Origin: Kerstersia sp052103615
GTDB taxonomy: Bacteria; Pseudomonadota; Gammaproteobacteria; Burkholderiales; Burkholderiaceae_B
Length of the DNA: 64,000 nucleotides
Direction: 5' to 3'
Assembly (NCBI RefSeq): GCF_052103615.1
Contig: NZ_JBQEKA010000006.1
Coordinates: 1-64,000, forward strand
Shown in pieces: positions 62,384 through 64,000 of this stretch. Below the pieces are notes generated by a model. That model did no database searches and was not told where the DNA came from. It was given only the letters and a program-made list of their open reading frames with translations. Made by a program: the position numbers and the translations under genes. Numbering within the stretch: the first letter of the stretch is position 1; every line of letters begins with the position of its first letter.

Positions 62384-63676
62384 TCAGACGGCGGCGAGGG
62401 CTTGTTCGAGGTCGGCGAGCAGGTCGTCGATGTGTTCGATGCCGATGGACAGGCGCACGGTTTCTTCGCGCACCCCTGCCTTGGCCAGTTCCTCGGGGTT
62501 CAATTGGCGGTGCGTGGTGGACGCCGGGTGAGTGGCCAGCGACTTGGCATCACCGATATTGACCAGGCGCGTGAACAGCTTGAGCGCATCCTGGAAACGG
62601 GCGCCGCCATCCCGGCCGCCCTTGACGCCGAAGGTCATCAGGCCAGGCACGCGGCCCTTGAGGTATTTCTGCGCCAGAGCGTGATCCGGGTGATCTTCCA
62701 GGCCAGCGTAATTGACCCATTCCACCTTGGGGTGCTGCTTCAGGAAACGGGCAATGGCCAGCGCGTTATCCACGATGCGGTCCACACGCAGCGCAACGGT
62801 TTCGATGCCCTGCAGGATCAGGAAGGCATTGAAGGGCGAAATGGCAGCGCCGGTATTGCGCAGCGGCACAACGCGCGCGCGGCCGATATAGGCTGCCGCG
62901 CCCAAGGCTTCGGTATAGACCACGCCGTGATAGCTGACATCAGGCTCATTCAGGCGGCGGAAGCGTTCTTTGTGCTCGGCCCAGGGGAACTTGCCCGAGT
63001 CGATGATGGCGCCGCCCAGCGAGGTGCCATGGCCCCCCAGATACTTGGTCAGCGACTGCACCACGATATCCGCGCCGTGCTCGATGGGGCGCAGCAGATA
63101 GGGCGAAGGCACCGTATTATCAACGATCAGCGGCAGGCCATGGCGGTGCGCGACCTCGGCAATGGCGGCGATATCGGTAATGTTGCCTAGCGGATTGCCC
63201 ACGGACTCCACGAAAATGGCCTTGGTGCGGTCGTCGATCAGGCCTGCGAAGGAATCGGGGTCGGCGCCATTGGCGAAGCGGGTCGTAATGCCCAGCTGCG
63301 GCAAGGTATGCGCGAACAGATTGTAGGTGCCGCCATACAGCGTGGAGGCCGAAATGATGTTGTCACCCGCTTCGGCGATGGTCTGGATGGCATAGGTCAC
63401 AGCAGCCTGGCCCGAGGCCAGCGCCAGCGCGGCAATGCCGCCTTCCAGCGCGGCGACGCGCTGTTCCAGCACATCATTGGTGGGGTTCATGATGCGGGTG
63501 TAGATGTTGCCCTTGACCTTCAGGTCAAAGAGATCTGCCCCGTGCTGGGTGTCATCAAAAGAATAGGCAACCGTCTGGTAGATGGGCACGGCCACGGCAT
63601 GCGTGGTCGGTTCCGGCGTATAGCCGGCATGGACGGCAATGGTTTCAAACTTCCAGTTTTCGGACTGCTGGCTCAT
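62384..63676 (-). CDS. metY: O-acetylhomoserine aminocarboxypropyltransferase
   Basis: The PLP enzyme makes homocysteine from O-acetylhomoserine and sulfide. The 430-residue protein has the Cys/Met-metabolism features: YTRIMNPTNDVLEQRVAALEGG, the PLP lysine in VVQSLTKYLGGHGTSLGG, and SIGIEHIDDLLADLEQAL at the end. The length matches MetY and exceeds the typical MetZ/MetB. GGAGA lies nine bases before the ATG. Confidence 0.93.
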   Translation of the reverse strand: MSQQSENWKFETIAVHAGYTPEPTTHAVAVPIYQTVAYSFDDTQHGADLFDLKVKGNIYTRIMNPTNDVLEQRVAALEGGIAALALASGQAAVTYAIQTIAEAGDNIISASTLYGGTYNLFAHTLPQLGITTRFANGADPDSFAGLIDDRTKAIFVESVGNPLGNITDIAAIAEVAHRHGLPLIVDNTVPSPYLLRPIEHGADIVVQSLTKYLGGHGTSLGGAIIDSGKFPWAEHKERFRRLNEPDVSYHGVVYTEALGAAAYIGRARVVPLRNTGAAISPFNAFLILQGIETVALRVDRIVDNALAIARFLKQHPKVEWVNYAGLEDHPDHALAQKYLKGRVPGLMTFGVKGGRDGGARFQDALKLFTRLVNIGDAKSLATHPASTTHRQLNPEELAKAGVREETVRLSIGIEHIDDLLADLEQALAAV

Positions 63677-63920
63677 GAAGGATAGTCTCCGGTCGATGCG
63701 AACACGGCTGCCATCCCCGCCTGACTCTGACAGGTTTTCAGGCGGCAGCGGCCGTACAACTTCGCATCTTGCTCAAAGCCGGGCCAGATGGCAACCGCAA
63801 AGTGCCATATATGTTCATAACCGATGGTGATTAAAGCCAGGCTATCCCAAAAGTTACGGGCATATCACCTGCTATCCCTGCCATGCGCGCGCCGTGTGGC
63901 AGCGCCTGCGTTCAGGGCGC

Positions 63921-64000
63921 TCAGGGCGCTCCGTCCGCGCCGCCGGCTGCCTGCGCGATGCGCTGCAGGCATTCCCTGGCATCACCATGGACGATCTGAA
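63921..64000 (-). CDS. C-terminal end of an unidentified gene (partial)
   Basis: A minus-strand frame enters from the right edge and ends at the TGA at 63921-63923. The visible 25 residues (QIVHGDARECLQRIAQAAGG, then ADGAP) look like a genuine helical C-terminus, but are too short to assign. The 244 bp to metY should hold the metY promoter. No riboswitch was recognised there. Confidence 0.4.
   Translation of the reverse strand, partial: QIVHGDARECLQRIAQAAGGADGAP

Noticed and set aside
63677..63920. Possible SAM riboswitch upstream of metY
   Set aside because: I could not recognise any known SAM or SAH riboswitch core by eye. A covariance-model search would decide.

Overview
The window is high-GC (roughly 60 %), densely coding DNA from a betaproteobacterium. 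The sspA-sspB pair next to a tRNA-Thr, the style of the catabolic operons and the wealth of LysR, TRAP and Liv-type genes point to the Alcaligenaceae (Bordetella/Achromobacter relatives). This is an inference from gene content, not a computed classification. There is no rRNA, CRISPR array or insertion sequence. One run of ten N bases lies inside a transporter gene.

Region 1 (1-5250): sspA, sspB and tRNA-Thr(UGU) form the chromosomal backbone. A 3.9-kb integrative element sits in the 3' end of the tRNA, bounded by exact 53-bp direct repeats. It carries a P4-type integrase, an unknown AT-rich gene, an AlpA-type regulator, a Rha-type protein and a small helix-turn-helix protein, but no phage structural genes.

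Region 2 (5289-17091) is the most interesting. A divergent cluster encodes what looks like a complete orotate/dihydroorotate degradation route: NAD-type dihydroorotate dehydrogenase (PyrK plus class 1B PyrD), an N-carbamoyl amino acid amidohydrolase, dihydroorotase, aspartase, an XRE regulator, an orotate phosphoribosyltransferase and a small unknown protein. Facing them are an MFS permease and a malic enzyme. Orotate would be reduced to dihydroorotate, opened to carbamoyl-aspartate, hydrolysed to aspartate, deaminated to fumarate and, via malate, drained to pyruvate.

Region 3 (17222-27033): a minus-strand operon with a TRAP transporter, type II dehydroquinase, Gfo/Idh oxidoreductase, shikimate dehydrogenase, CaiB-type CoA-transferase, MaoC dehydratase, VOC protein and ketopantoate-reductase-like protein, facing a divergent LysR regulator. 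It is probably a catabolic operon for a quinate/shikimate-like or branched acid of unknown identity. Region 4 (27299-33692): a flavin-dependent monooxygenase, an OsmC-like protein and a Liv-type ABC importer. Region 5 (33796-45249): a second Liv-type importer convergent with the first, then a 3-hydroxyanthranilate meta-cleavage operon (nbaE-H-G-F-C-D order) and a LysR regulator.

Region 6 (45367-64000): a Bcr/CflA-type efflux pump with TetR, a DUF333 lipoprotein, phosphonoacetaldehyde hydrolase convergent with a LysR gene, a ytcA-mdtNOP-like tripartite efflux operon with a MarC protein, an AspT-type antiporter with glutamate decarboxylase, an amidohydrolase, a divergent methylenetetrahydrofolate reductase with an NTF2-like protein, metY, and the tail of an unidentified gene at the right edge.
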